Shown in pieces: positions 6,984 to 13,432 of a DNA stretch of 13,432 nt. The position numbers and the translations under genes were made by a program. The stretch is from JASFQI01 sp050115555 (GTDB lineage: Bacteria; Desulfobacterota; DSM-4660; Desulfatiglandales; HGW-15), in the NCBI GenBank assembly GCA_050115555.1, contig JASFQI010000116.1, forward strand, positions 1 to 13,432, read 5' to 3'. Below the pieces are notes generated by a model. The model saw only the letters and a list, made by a program, of their open reading frames with translations, made no database searches and had not been told where the DNA came from. Positions within the stretch are counted from its first letter, which is position 1. Each line of letters begins with the position of its first letter.

Positions 6984-8126
6984 ATGACGTCCAATGAGAT
7001 TCTCGACCTGCTCTTCAGCACCCTGCGGACCACCGGCGTCTGGAACTTCCAGTTCAACATCATCATCATGTGGGCCATCGGCTCCCTCTTCATCTGGCTC
7101 GCCATCGCCAAGAAGTACGAGCCGCTGCTGCTCCTTCCCATCGGGTTCGGCATCTTCATCGTCAACTTTCCGCTGGTGCCGATGATGGGGTACACGGATG
7201 GTCATCCGCACCTGATCGAGTTCTTTTATCACTACGGGCTCGAGTGGGAGATCATCCCCTGCGTGATCTTTCTCGGCCTGGGCGCCATGACCGATTTCGG
7301 TCCGCTCATCGCCAACCCCAAGACCCTGATTATCGGCGCCGGAGCCCAGTTGGGCGTGTTCATCACCTTCACCGGTACCGTGCTCGCAGGCTTCACCCTT
7401 AAAGAGGCCGCCAGTGTAGGCATCATCGGCGGCGCCGACGGGCCCACCACGGTGTACCTCACGCAGCACCTGGCCCCGCAGCTACTGGGCGCCAATGCGC
7501 TTGCGGCCTATTCCTACATGGCCATGGTCCCCCTCCTCCAGCCTCCCATCATGCGCCTGATGACAAACAGCAAGGAGAGGGTGATCAAGATGCGCCAGCT
7601 TCGGGCCGTGTCCCGGCAGGAGAAGATCCTCTTCCCCATGATCACGGCCGGCATCATCGCCCTGCTGGTTCCCTCGGTCATTCCGCTGATGGGCATGTTC
7701 ATGCTCGGAAACCTCATGAAGGAGAGCGGCGTGGTGGCCAGGTTGACCGATACTGCCCAGAGCTCTCTCATGAACATCGTGACCATCTTTCTCGGGGTAT
7801 CCGTGGGGGCGACCATGCACGCGGACAAGTTCCTCAGCTGGAAGCCATTGTTCATCTTCGGTTTGGGGTTGGTGGACTTCGCGGTGTGCACCGTCGGAGG
7901 CATCCTCACCGTCAAGATCATGAACAAGTTTCTCAAGGAGAAAATCAACCCGCTCATCGGTGCGGCCGGCGTCTCGGCTGTGCCCATGGCCGCCCGGGTC
8001 GTCCAGATGGAAGGCATCAAGTACGACAAGTCGAACCACATGCTTATGCACGCCGTAGGCCCCAACTTGGCGGGCGTGATCGGTTCTGCAGCGGCCGCGG
8101 GAATGTTCATCGCCATGTTCGACTAG
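6984..8126 (+). CDS. oadB: Na+-translocating decarboxylase beta subunit (oxaloacetate/methylmalonyl-CoA decarboxylase family)
   Basis: This 380-residue polytopic inner-membrane protein couples decarboxylation of carboxybiotin to export of Na+. The family hallmarks are present: GAMTDFGPLIANP, GIIGGADGPT with D152 (the membrane aspartate expected in Na+/proton handling), YSYMAMVPLLQPPIMRLM, GAAGVSAVPMAARVVQ, and the C-terminal HAVGPNLAGVIGSAAAAG. The ATG at 6984 is chosen over an in-frame TTG at 6957 because AAGGAG (6968-6973) lies ten bases before it. It is 60 bases after the alpha-type gene and in the same block. Which carboxylated substrate it serves depends on the alpha and carrier subunits; malate dehydrogenase downstream favours oxaloacetate. 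Length fits the 380-430 range of the family. Confidence 0.93.
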   Translation: MTSNEILDLLFSTLRTTGVWNFQFNIIIMWAIGSLFIWLAIAKKYEPLLLLPIGFGIFIVNFPLVPMMGYTDGHPHLIEFFYHYGLEWEIIPCVIFLGLGAMTDFGPLIANPKTLIIGAGAQLGVFITFTGTVLAGFTLKEAASVGIIGGADGPTTVYLTQHLAPQLLGANALAAYSYMAMVPLLQPPIMRLMTNSKERVIKMRQLRAVSRQEKILFPMITAGIIALLVPSVIPLMGMFMLGNLMKESGVVARLTDTAQSSLMNIVTIFLGVSVGATMHADKFLSWKPLFIFGLGLVDFAVCTVGGILTVKIMNKFLKEKINPLIGAAGVSAVPMAARVVQMEGIKYDKSNHMLMHAVGPNLAGVIGSAAAAGMFIAMFD

Positions 8127-8129
8127 CTC

Positions 8130-8173
8130 GTGCCCAGAGTTTCTGCTGAGCACTGAAATTTATTTGTTTTTCT
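8130..8173 (+). terminator. Weak hairpin with T-rich tail after oadB
   Basis: GTGC (8130-8133) pairs with GCAC (8150-8153), and CAG (8135-8137) with CTG (8143-8145), inside an imperfect stem directly after the oadB stop. A T-rich stretch follows (about 8158-8173, including TTTGTTTTT). The stem is weak, so this may be only partial termination or nothing. If active, it would lower expression of the small membrane protein gene downstream. Confidence 0.25.
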
Positions 8174-8196
8174 CCGATGCGTGGAAAGGACGAGCC

Positions 8197-8667
8197 ATGA
8201 AACGACTGATACTGCTGACCACAATGTTCTGCTTCCTGCTTCCGGGGGCCGTTGCCGCGCAGTCCGTACCGGAAGATTTTCTGGGGGTCCCGGTTCCCGA
8301 GAGCAAGGAAATCAAACGGACCCAAAAACGACTCGAGGTGATGTCTCCCAAAAGCCACGACGAAGTTCTGGGCTATTACAAGGAGAAGCTCGAGGGCATG
8401 GAGGACATCAAAATTCGAGACTGGTCCGACCAGTCCTACATTGAGGACGACAGCAACCGTCCCTGGCACTCCATCACCATCGACAAGGAGCCGACGGACG
8501 GGAAAACCCGGGTCGTGATCATGAAGGACAACTGGACCTGGATCATCGGCACCCTGCTGCTGCGGTACGTCGGCGTGTTCGTCGTGCTGCTGGTGCTCCT
8601 CATTGGGATGACTGTCTCCGGCAAGATCATCTCCTCGCGTGTGAAGAAGCCGGAAGAAAAGAAGTAG
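8197..8667 (+). CDS. Small exported, membrane-anchored protein in the OadG (gamma subunit) position
   Basis: This is a 156-residue protein. The ATG at 8197 has GGAAAGGA six bases upstream. It begins with a signal peptide (MKRLILLTT..., cleavage near AVA-A, residues 18-21). An extracytoplasmic domain of about 90 residues follows, starting SVPEDFLGVPVPESKEI and containing SPKSHDEVLGYYKEKLEG (50-67), a pattern I associate with small periplasmic domains of unassigned function. One membrane helix (about 116-140: IIGTLLLRYVGVFVVLLVLLIG) leads to a short basic tail (SGKIISSRVKKPEEKK). The helix and the following S...R segment resemble the single helix of OadG, and the predicted topology (N-terminus out, C-terminus in) agrees. 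OadG proteins, however, are usually 80-100 residues with the helix at the N-terminus and a longer cytoplasmic tail. I infer a gamma-like accessory of the Na+ pump; an unrelated anchored protein is possible. Confidence 0.6.
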   Translation: MKRLILLTTMFCFLLPGAVAAQSVPEDFLGVPVPESKEIKRTQKRLEVMSPKSHDEVLGYYKEKLEGMEDIKIRDWSDQSYIEDDSNRPWHSITIDKEPTDGKTRVVIMKDNWTWIIGTLLLRYVGVFVVLLVLLIGMTVSGKIISSRVKKPEEKK

Positions 8668-8846
8668 AAGCACGCCCATTTAAAAGCCGTCTTTCACCAC
8701 CGGATGGCATTCCGGGCAGAAAAAGCCGAATCCTCCCGCGAACGGGGGTTGCAGGACGCGCAATGACTCGCACGTCGCAAGCCCACATCCCCGATCAACC
8801 CGGATTTGGGGGAACGAGCCTTTCTGGCTGGTAAGGAGGAACAACC

Positions 8847-9788
8847 ATGCGGAAAAAGGTCACCGTGGTAGGGGCCGGGAACGTTGGGGCCACGGCTGCG
8901 ATGCGGGTGGCTGAGAAGCAGCTGGCCGACGTAGTCCTGGTGGACATCCTCGAAGGCGTGCCGGCGGGCAAGGCCCTGGATCTCATGGAGGCGGCTCCCA
9001 TAGAGAAGCACGATTCAAAGCTCTTGGGGGTGTCGGGCGATTATGCCGAGGCGCGGGATTCCGACGTCGTCATCATCACCGCCGGGATCCCCCGAAAGCC
9101 CGGAATGAGCCGGGACGATCTCCTGACCACGAACATAGGTATCATGCAGAGCGTGGTGAAGGAAATCTCAGCCGTTGCTCCGGAGAGCATCCTGGTCATC
9201 GTGAGCAACCCCCTGGATGCCATGTGCCACGTGGCCCTTGAGACGAGCGGTTTCCCGAAAAACCGGGTGTTGGGCATGGCAGGCGTGCTGGACTCCGCCC
9301 GATTCCGTGCCTTTATCGCCATGGAGCTCGACGTATCCGTGGAGAACACGCATGCCTTCGTGCTCGGCGGTCATGGGGACACCATGGTCCCCCTGCCCCG
9401 GTACTCCACCGTGGCCGGAATCCCGATCACGGAACTTCTGTCCGAGGATCGCATTCAAGCCCTGGTAGAGCGGACGCGTACCGGAGGCGCCGAGATCGTG
9501 GGACTCCTCAAGACGGGAAGCGCCTACTATGCCCCGGCATCGGCGGCCGTAGAGATGACCGATGCCATTCTGAATGACAAGAAGAAGATCCTGCCCTGCG
9601 CAGCACTCCTCGAGGGAGAATACGGGGTCCAGGGCCTGTTCATGGGGGTCCCTGTGAAGCTCGGAGAGGGTGGCGTGGAAGAGGTGATTCAAATTCGCCT
9701 GACCCCGCAGGAAGAGGAGGCGCTGAAACATTCCGCCACTGCCGTCCAGGGCCTCGTGGACGACATGAAGCGCCTCCAAAAAGCATAA
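8847..9788 (+). CDS. mdh: NAD-dependent malate dehydrogenase (LDH-like type)
   Basis: This 313-residue cytoplasmic enzyme interconverts malate and oxaloacetate. The Rossmann loop is GAGNVG (9-14), and D33 at the end of the second strand favours NAD over NADP. The substrate loop IPRKPGMSRDDLL carries R83, the arginine that marks malate rather than lactate specificity, and R89. SNPLD, the DSARFR arginine motif and the catalytic H176 in GGHGDTMVPL complete the active site. The size matches the tetrameric LDH-like class. AAGGAGGA (8833-8840) is a strong ribosome site. A 179-bp gap separates it from the preceding gene, with small hairpins (for example CCGGA/TCCGG 8700-8715) but no clear promoter. 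It supplies oxaloacetate to the decarboxylase upstream and links to the succinate dehydrogenase downstream through fumarase, which is not here. Confidence 0.95.
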   Translation: MRKKVTVVGAGNVGATAAMRVAEKQLADVVLVDILEGVPAGKALDLMEAAPIEKHDSKLLGVSGDYAEARDSDVVIITAGIPRKPGMSRDDLLTTNIGIMQSVVKEISAVAPESILVIVSNPLDAMCHVALETSGFPKNRVLGMAGVLDSARFRAFIAMELDVSVENTHAFVLGGHGDTMVPLPRYSTVAGIPITELLSEDRIQALVERTRTGGAEIVGLLKTGSAYYAPASAAVEMTDAILNDKKKILPCAALLEGEYGVQGLFMGVPVKLGEGGVEEVIQIRLTPQEEEALKHSATAVQGLVDDMKRLQKA

Positions 9789-9793
9789 AAGCT

Positions 9794-9810
9794 CCCGCAA
9801 AGGTTACGGG
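9794..9810. other. Small hairpin directly after mdh
   Basis: CCCG (9794-9797) and CGGG (9807-9810) enclose CAAAGGTTA, six bases after the mdh stop. Read on the - strand the same hairpin is followed by AGCTTTT, so it looks more like a terminator in that direction, although no - strand gene was found. Downstream on the + strand there are further GC-rich pairings (GCGG/CCGC and GGGG/CCCC within 9812-9838). No known riboswitch class was recognised. The rest of the 194-bp gap to sdhC is unremarkable. Confidence 0.3.
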
Positions 9811-9982
9811 TGCGGTCGGGGACTCCGCCTGAACCCCTTTGAAGCGCCTTTTCGAGCGCATGATGAATGACTTGGGGTTCTTCAGCCTGCAACAGAAGCG
9901 GGCTCCAGCTCCTGCGCGCTTCCTCAGCAGGTCCCTGAGCCAGCCCTCACCGTCCCGGTCACCCGATTTCCCGGAGGCGTCG

Positions 9983-10633
9983 ATGAACTGGCTTGCAATT
10001 TCCTTCCTCTCCTCCATCGGCAAAAAGCTGATGATGGCCGTGACCGGACTCTGCTTTCTCCTGTTCCTCTGCGTTCACCTGGGAGGAAATCTCACCCTGT
10101 TCGGCGGGGGCGGCCTGTTCAACGCTTACGCCACCCACCTGCACGCCCTGGGCCCCCTGGTCACGGCTGCGGAATGGGGTCTCCTGATCCTGGCCCTCAT
10201 TCATATTCTTACCGGCGTCACCCTCTTCTTTGCCAATCTTCGGGCCCGGCCCCAGCGCTACCGAGTGAACCACTGGGCCGGAGGCCGAACCGTCGGCTCC
10301 GCCACCATGCCTTACACCGGCATCCTCATCCTGGCTTTCGTTGTCTTCCACCTCGTGAACTTCCACTTTGCCGACCGCACCGGGACCACCCTGTACGCCA
10401 TCGTGGCCGAAGCCTTTTCCAGCCCCCTGTACGTGACCCTTTACGTCATCGCCATGATCCTGGTCGCCTTCCACGTCAGCCATGGATTCTGGAGCCTCTT
10501 CCAGACGTTGGGTCTCAATCACCCCAAGTACATGCCCGCTGTAGAGCGAATCGGCCTGCTTCTCAGCCTGCTATTCGGCATCGGATTCGGAGCGATCCCG
10601 GTTTTCATCTTGCTCTTCGCTCAAGGAGGATGA
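9983..10633 (+). CDS. sdhC: Succinate dehydrogenase/fumarate reductase cytochrome b subunit (b558 family, type B, di-heme)
   Basis: This 216-residue inner-membrane protein anchors SdhAB and passes electrons between succinate and the quinone pool through two b hemes. The start at 9983 is preferred to an in-frame TTG at 9839: GGAGG (9973-9977) lies upstream, and MNWLAISFLSSIGKKLMMAVTG-type openings are typical, while the upstream extension is low-complexity (Ser/Pro/Arg). Five hydrophobic segments are visible. Candidate heme ligands are H32 (CVHLGGN), H74 (LIHILTG), H123 (VFHLVNFHF) and H164 (VAFHVSHGFW); their spacing follows the four ligands of Wolinella FrdC. The position of the Wolinella E-pathway glutamate, two residues before the last ligand, is A162. 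The stop lies one base before sdhA, with the sdhA ribosome site inside the end of this gene. Confidence 0.92.
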   Translation: MNWLAISFLSSIGKKLMMAVTGLCFLLFLCVHLGGNLTLFGGGGLFNAYATHLHALGPLVTAAEWGLLILALIHILTGVTLFFANLRARPQRYRVNHWAGGRTVGSATMPYTGILILAFVVFHLVNFHFADRTGTTLYAIVAEAFSSPLYVTLYVIAMILVAFHVSHGFWSLFQTLGLNHPKYMPAVERIGLLLSLLFGIGFGAIPVFILLFAQGG

Positions 10634-10634
10634 C

Positions 10635-12548
10635 ATGGAGCTCGTTTCCCACGTCCCGGACGGTCCAATCCGGGAGAAATGGGACCGCCACCGCTTCGAA
10701 TTGAAGCTGGTCAACCCGGCGAACAAGCGCAAGTACACCCTCATCGTTGTGGGAACGGGGCTTGCCGGAGGCTCTGCATCGGCCACGCTCGCGGAGCTGG
10801 GGTACAACGTCAAGACCTTCTGCATTCAGGACAGCCCCCGGCGGGCCCACAGCATCGCGGCCCAGGGAGGAATCAACGCCGCCAAGAACTATCCGAACGA
10901 TGGAGACAGCATCTGGCGTCTCTTTTACGACACGGTCAAAGGCGGGGATTATCGCTCCCGGGAGGCCAATGTCTATCGCCTGGCGCAGATCAGCAACCAC
11001 ATCATCGACCACTGCGTGGCCCAGGGTGTGCCCTTTGCCCGGGAGTACGGCGGCCTTCTGGCCAACCGCAGCTTTGGAGGCGCCCAGGTCTCGCGTACGT
11101 TCTACGCCCGTGGCCAGACCGGTCAGCAGTTGCTCCTGGGGGCTTACAGCGCCCTTTGCCGCCAGATCGCGGCCGGAAAGGTGAGCATGTTCCCGCGCCG
11201 GGAGATGCAGGACCTGGTGCTGGTGGACGGGAAGGCGGCAGGCATCGTCACACGGAACCTGCTCACCGGGGAGTTCGAGAGACACGAGGCGGACGCGGTG
11301 GTCCTGGCGACGGGCGGGTACGGAAACGTTTTCTTCCTCTCCACGAACGCCATGTCGAGCAACGTGAGCGCGGCGCTTCAGGCCTATCGCAAAGGTGCGC
11401 TCTTTGCGAACCCCTGTTTCAGCCAGATTCACCCCACATGCATTCCCCACCACGGAGACTACCAGTCCAAGCTCACACTGATGAGCGAGAGCCTCCGAAA
11501 CGACGGTCGGGTGTGGGTCCCCAAAAAGGCCGGCGATCCCCGCCCGCCGAACGAGGTCCCCGAGGATGAGCGGGACTACTACCTGGAACGACGCTACCCG
11601 AGCTTCGGCAACCTCGTGCCTCGTGATGTGGCCTCCCGCGCGGCCAAGGCGGTGTGCGACGCGGGATCGGGCGTGGGACCTACCGGCTATGCCGTGTACC
11701 TGGACTTTGCCGATGCCATTCAACGGGATGGAAAGGACGTCATTCGCAAGAAGTACGGGAACCTCTTCGACATGTACCAGAACATCGTGGACGACGATCC
11801 CTACGAGACACCCATGATGATCTATCCGGCCTCGCACTACACCATGGGCGGGCTCTGGGTGGACTACAACCTGATGAGCACAATTCCCGGGCTCTTTGTC
11901 ATGGGAGAGGCGAACTTCTCCGACCACGGCGCCAATCGCTTGGGGGCCAGCGCTCTCATGCAGGGGCTGGCCGACGGGTACTTTGTGCTGCCCTACACAA
12001 TCGGAGGCTATCTGGCGGAAGGCGGCATGCCCCGGGTCGGCGCCGACCACGCCGCGTTCCAGGACGCGGTGCAGGATTCCCAGGGTCGCATCCGCCGCCT
12101 CATGGAAACGCGGGGAGAACGCACGGCAGACAGCTTTCACCGGGAGCTGGGCCGCATCATGTGGGATCACTGCGGCATGGCGCGGAACGAGGCCGGACTT
12201 CAAAAGGCCGTGGGACAGATTCAGGCCCTTCGCGAGGAGTTTCAAACCAACCTCCGGTTGGCCGGTTCCGATCATGAGGTCAACCAGGGTCTTCAAAAGG
12301 CCGGCCGTCTGACCGACTTCCTGGATTTTGCCGAGCTCATGGTCCTGGACGCCCTCGAGCGAAAGGAATCCTGCGGCGGGCACTTCCGGGAGGAGTTTCA
12401 GACCGAGGAAGGGGAAGCGAAACGAGACGACGAGGCATTCTGCCACGTGGCCGCCTGGGAGTACACGGGAGAGGGTAAGCCCCCTCGAAGGCACCAGGAA
12501 CCGCTTGTGTTCGAGAACGTGAAGCTGGCCCAAAGGAGTTACAAGTGA
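10635..12548 (+). CDS. sdhA: Succinate dehydrogenase/fumarate reductase flavoprotein subunit
   Basis: This 637-residue catalytic subunit oxidises succinate to fumarate, or the reverse, at a covalently bound FAD on the cytoplasmic side. GTGLAG (40-45) is the dinucleotide-binding loop. H72 in HSIAAQGGINAAKN is the expected covalent FAD attachment histidine. R330 in LVPRDVASRAA corresponds to the catalytic proton-transfer arginine; H401 (HYTMGG) and R435 (GANRLGASAL) are the substrate-binding residues. Length is that of the longer type-B enzymes (Wolinella/Bacteroides-like, about 640) rather than the E. coli SdhA or Bacillus size. AAGGAGGA (10623-10630) precedes the ATG. The end overlaps sdhB by four bases. 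The sequence cannot decide the direction in vivo; the neighbourhood suits succinate oxidation. Confidence 0.96.
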   Translation: MELVSHVPDGPIREKWDRHRFELKLVNPANKRKYTLIVVGTGLAGGSASATLAELGYNVKTFCIQDSPRRAHSIAAQGGINAAKNYPNDGDSIWRLFYDTVKGGDYRSREANVYRLAQISNHIIDHCVAQGVPFAREYGGLLANRSFGGAQVSRTFYARGQTGQQLLLGAYSALCRQIAAGKVSMFPRREMQDLVLVDGKAAGIVTRNLLTGEFERHEADAVVLATGGYGNVFFLSTNAMSSNVSAALQAYRKGALFANPCFSQIHPTCIPHHGDYQSKLTLMSESLRNDGRVWVPKKAGDPRPPNEVPEDERDYYLERRYPSFGNLVPRDVASRAAKAVCDAGSGVGPTGYAVYLDFADAIQRDGKDVIRKKYGNLFDMYQNIVDDDPYETPMMIYPASHYTMGGLWVDYNLMSTIPGLFVMGEANFSDHGANRLGASALMQGLADGYFVLPYTIGGYLAEGGMPRVGADHAAFQDAVQDSQGRIRRLMETRGERTADSFHRELGRIMWDHCGMARNEAGLQKAVGQIQALREEFQTNLRLAGSDHEVNQGLQKAGRLTDFLDFAELMVLDALERKESCGGHFREEFQTEEGEAKRDDEAFCHVAAWEYTGEGKPPRRHQEPLVFENVKLAQRSYK

Positions 12549-13318
12549 CAGCGGAAACCGATACGATTCGCATCACGCTCAAGGTCTGGCGGCAAAAGGG
12601 TCCCAAGGATCGGGGTAGGTTCGAAACCATCGATGTCCCGGATGTGGAGACCCACATGTCCTTTCTCGAGATGCTCGACGTGGTGAACGAGCGCCTGACC
12701 CTGGAGGGCAGGGAACCGATCGAGTTTGACAGCGACTGCAGGGAAGGCATCTGCGGCACGTGCGGGGCCGTGGTGAACGGCATTCCCCATGGTCCGGAAA
12801 AGGCCATGACCCTGTGCCAGCTACACATGCGGAAGTTCCGTGACGGGGACACCATTGCGGTCGAGCCTTGGCGCGCCCGCGCCTTTAAGGTCATCAAGGA
12901 CCTGGTCGTGGATCGGAGCCCGCTGGAGCGCATCATGGAAGCCGGAGGGTATATCTCGGTGAATGCAGGCTCTGCACCCGAGGCGAACACCCTGCCCGTG
13001 CCCCAGGACATCGTGGATCAGGCCATGGATGCGGCAGCTTGCATCGGCTGCGGAGCTTGCGTAGCCGCCTGCCCCAACGCTTCCCCCATGCTCTTCCTGG
13101 GGGCCAAAATCTCCCATCTCTTCCTCCTCCCCCAAGGCCGGCCCGAAGCGGCAAAGCGGGTGCTTGCCATGCAGCGTGCCATGGACGCATGCGGTTTCGG
13201 GAACTGCTCCAACGAGCGGGAGTGTGAGGCCGCGTGCCCCAAGGAGATCAAGATTACGAACATCGCACGACTGAACCGCGAGTACATCAAGGCGAGCTTC
13301 GGTTCGAAGGAGAGATAA
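12545..13318 (+). CDS. sdhB: Succinate dehydrogenase/fumarate reductase iron-sulfur subunit
   Basis: This 257-residue electron-transfer subunit links the flavoprotein to the cytochrome b. It starts at a GTG that overlaps the sdhA stop (GTGA, 12545-12548), with AAAGGAG at 12532-12538 as ribosome site. Cluster ligands are all present: [2Fe-2S] C65, C70, C73 and C91; the ferredoxin-like half has C166, C169, C172 and C176, then C221, C227 and C231. By analogy with FrdB, the [4Fe-4S] uses 166, 169, 172 and 231, and the [3Fe-4S] uses 176, 221 and 227. The spacing C73 to C91 is a few residues longer than in E. coli. C216 is an extra cysteine next to the third cluster region. It is the last gene of the block; the intergenic repeat begins three bases later. 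Confidence 0.96.
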   Translation: MTAETDTIRITLKVWRQKGPKDRGRFETIDVPDVETHMSFLEMLDVVNERLTLEGREPIEFDSDCREGICGTCGAVVNGIPHGPEKAMTLCQLHMRKFRDGDTIAVEPWRARAFKVIKDLVVDRSPLERIMEAGGYISVNAGSAPEANTLPVPQDIVDQAMDAAACIGCGACVAACPNASPMLFLGAKISHLFLLPQGRPEAAKRVLAMQRAMDACGFGNCSNERECEAACPKEIKITNIARLNREYIKASFGSKER

Positions 13319-13320
13319 GG

Positions 13321-13425
13321 GAGGGTTCAAGGGGCCGAGGGTCCAAGGGACACAACCTTCCGTTCCTAGGCGTCCACTTGGGTGTTTAGCCTTTGGACCC
13401 TCGAACCCTAGGACCCCCGGACCCT
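13321..13425. repeat. Inverted repeat of GGGTTC / GGGTCCAAG words downstream of sdhB
   Basis: AGGGTTC (13322-13328) and GAGGGTCCAA (13337-13346) on the left match, in reverse complement and in matching order, the contiguous TTGGACCCTCGAACCCT (13393-13409) on the right, with 8 extra bases in the left arm. A further ACCCCCGGACCCT follows (13413-13425). The loop is about 46 nt. There is no coding potential and no T-run. This style of short, degenerate GGGTYCRAGG words is typical of dispersed intergenic (REP/MITE-like) repeats in Deltaproteobacteria. It could also serve as a transcript end for sdhCAB. The element may extend beyond the window. Confidence 0.55.
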
Positions 13426-13432
13426 GGTCGGT

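Noticed and set aside
9791..9840. Cyclic-di-GMP (GEMM) or glycine riboswitch between mdh and sdhC
   Set aside because: The GCAAAGG...ACGGG string looks faintly like GEMM, but the paired GNRA tetraloop/receptor arms are absent and the position directly after a stop codon, with a distant start, is unusual.
9839..9982. N-terminal extension of SdhC from a TTG
   Set aside because: The added residues are low-complexity Ser/Pro/Arg/Ala, no family member begins this way, and GGAGG precedes the ATG at 9983.
10605..12533. 642-residue open frame on the - strand opposite sdhA
   Set aside because: It is a mirror of sdhA, whose catalytic residues are intact. There are no motifs and no start signals; it is a shadow of high-GC third positions.

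Overview
The window holds eleven genes, all on the + strand, in three or four transcription blocks. By eye the DNA is GC-rich (about 60%), with strong Shine-Dalgarno sites. The gene content suggests an anaerobic, respiratory or syntrophic bacterium of the former Deltaproteobacteria (Desulfobacterota; a Syntrophobacter- or Desulfacinum-like organism would fit). The basis is a di-heme, type-B succinate dehydrogenase/fumarate reductase next to an LDH-like malate dehydrogenase and a Na+-translocating decarboxylase module. The taxonomy is inference from gene content, not a database match.

Block 1 (about 226-5131) is a complete branched-chain-amino-acid-type (HAAT/Liv) ABC importer in the order livK-livH-livM-livG-livF. 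A terminator-like hairpin follows livK, and another follows livF. The upstream DNA contains a degenerate CGATNN hexamer repeat and, at best, a weak sigma-54-like site.

A 390-bp non-coding region (5037-5426) follows. It contains an imperfect 124-bp-period tandem duplication, and a near-consensus sigma-70 promoter (TTGACA-16-TATAAA) lies at the end of the second copy.

Block 2 (5427-8667) encodes a biotin-dependent carboxyltransferase/decarboxylase alpha-type subunit with no biotinyl domain, the membrane beta subunit of a Na+-pumping decarboxylase (oadB), and a 156-residue protein with a signal peptide and one C-terminal membrane helix. That third protein is placed where an OadG gamma subunit would be, but it is built differently. 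Block 3 (8847-13318) encodes malate dehydrogenase, then sdhC-sdhA-sdhB with overlapping or nearly touching reading frames.

Together blocks 2 and 3 cover most of the C4 arm succinate -> fumarate -> malate -> oxaloacetate -> pyruvate + CO2, as used in the methylmalonyl-CoA route of propionate oxidation or fermentation or in an anaerobic TCA cycle. Fumarase and the biotin carrier protein are not in the window and must be encoded elsewhere. The window ends in an inverted repeat made of GGGTCCAAGG/GGGTTC-type words, typical of dispersed intergenic repeats.

No mobile element, CRISPR array, tRNA or rRNA was seen. The gene families are known. The parts most worth a second look are the split decarboxylase with its atypical gamma-position protein, the duplicated promoter region, and the cytochrome b that lacks the E-pathway glutamate.
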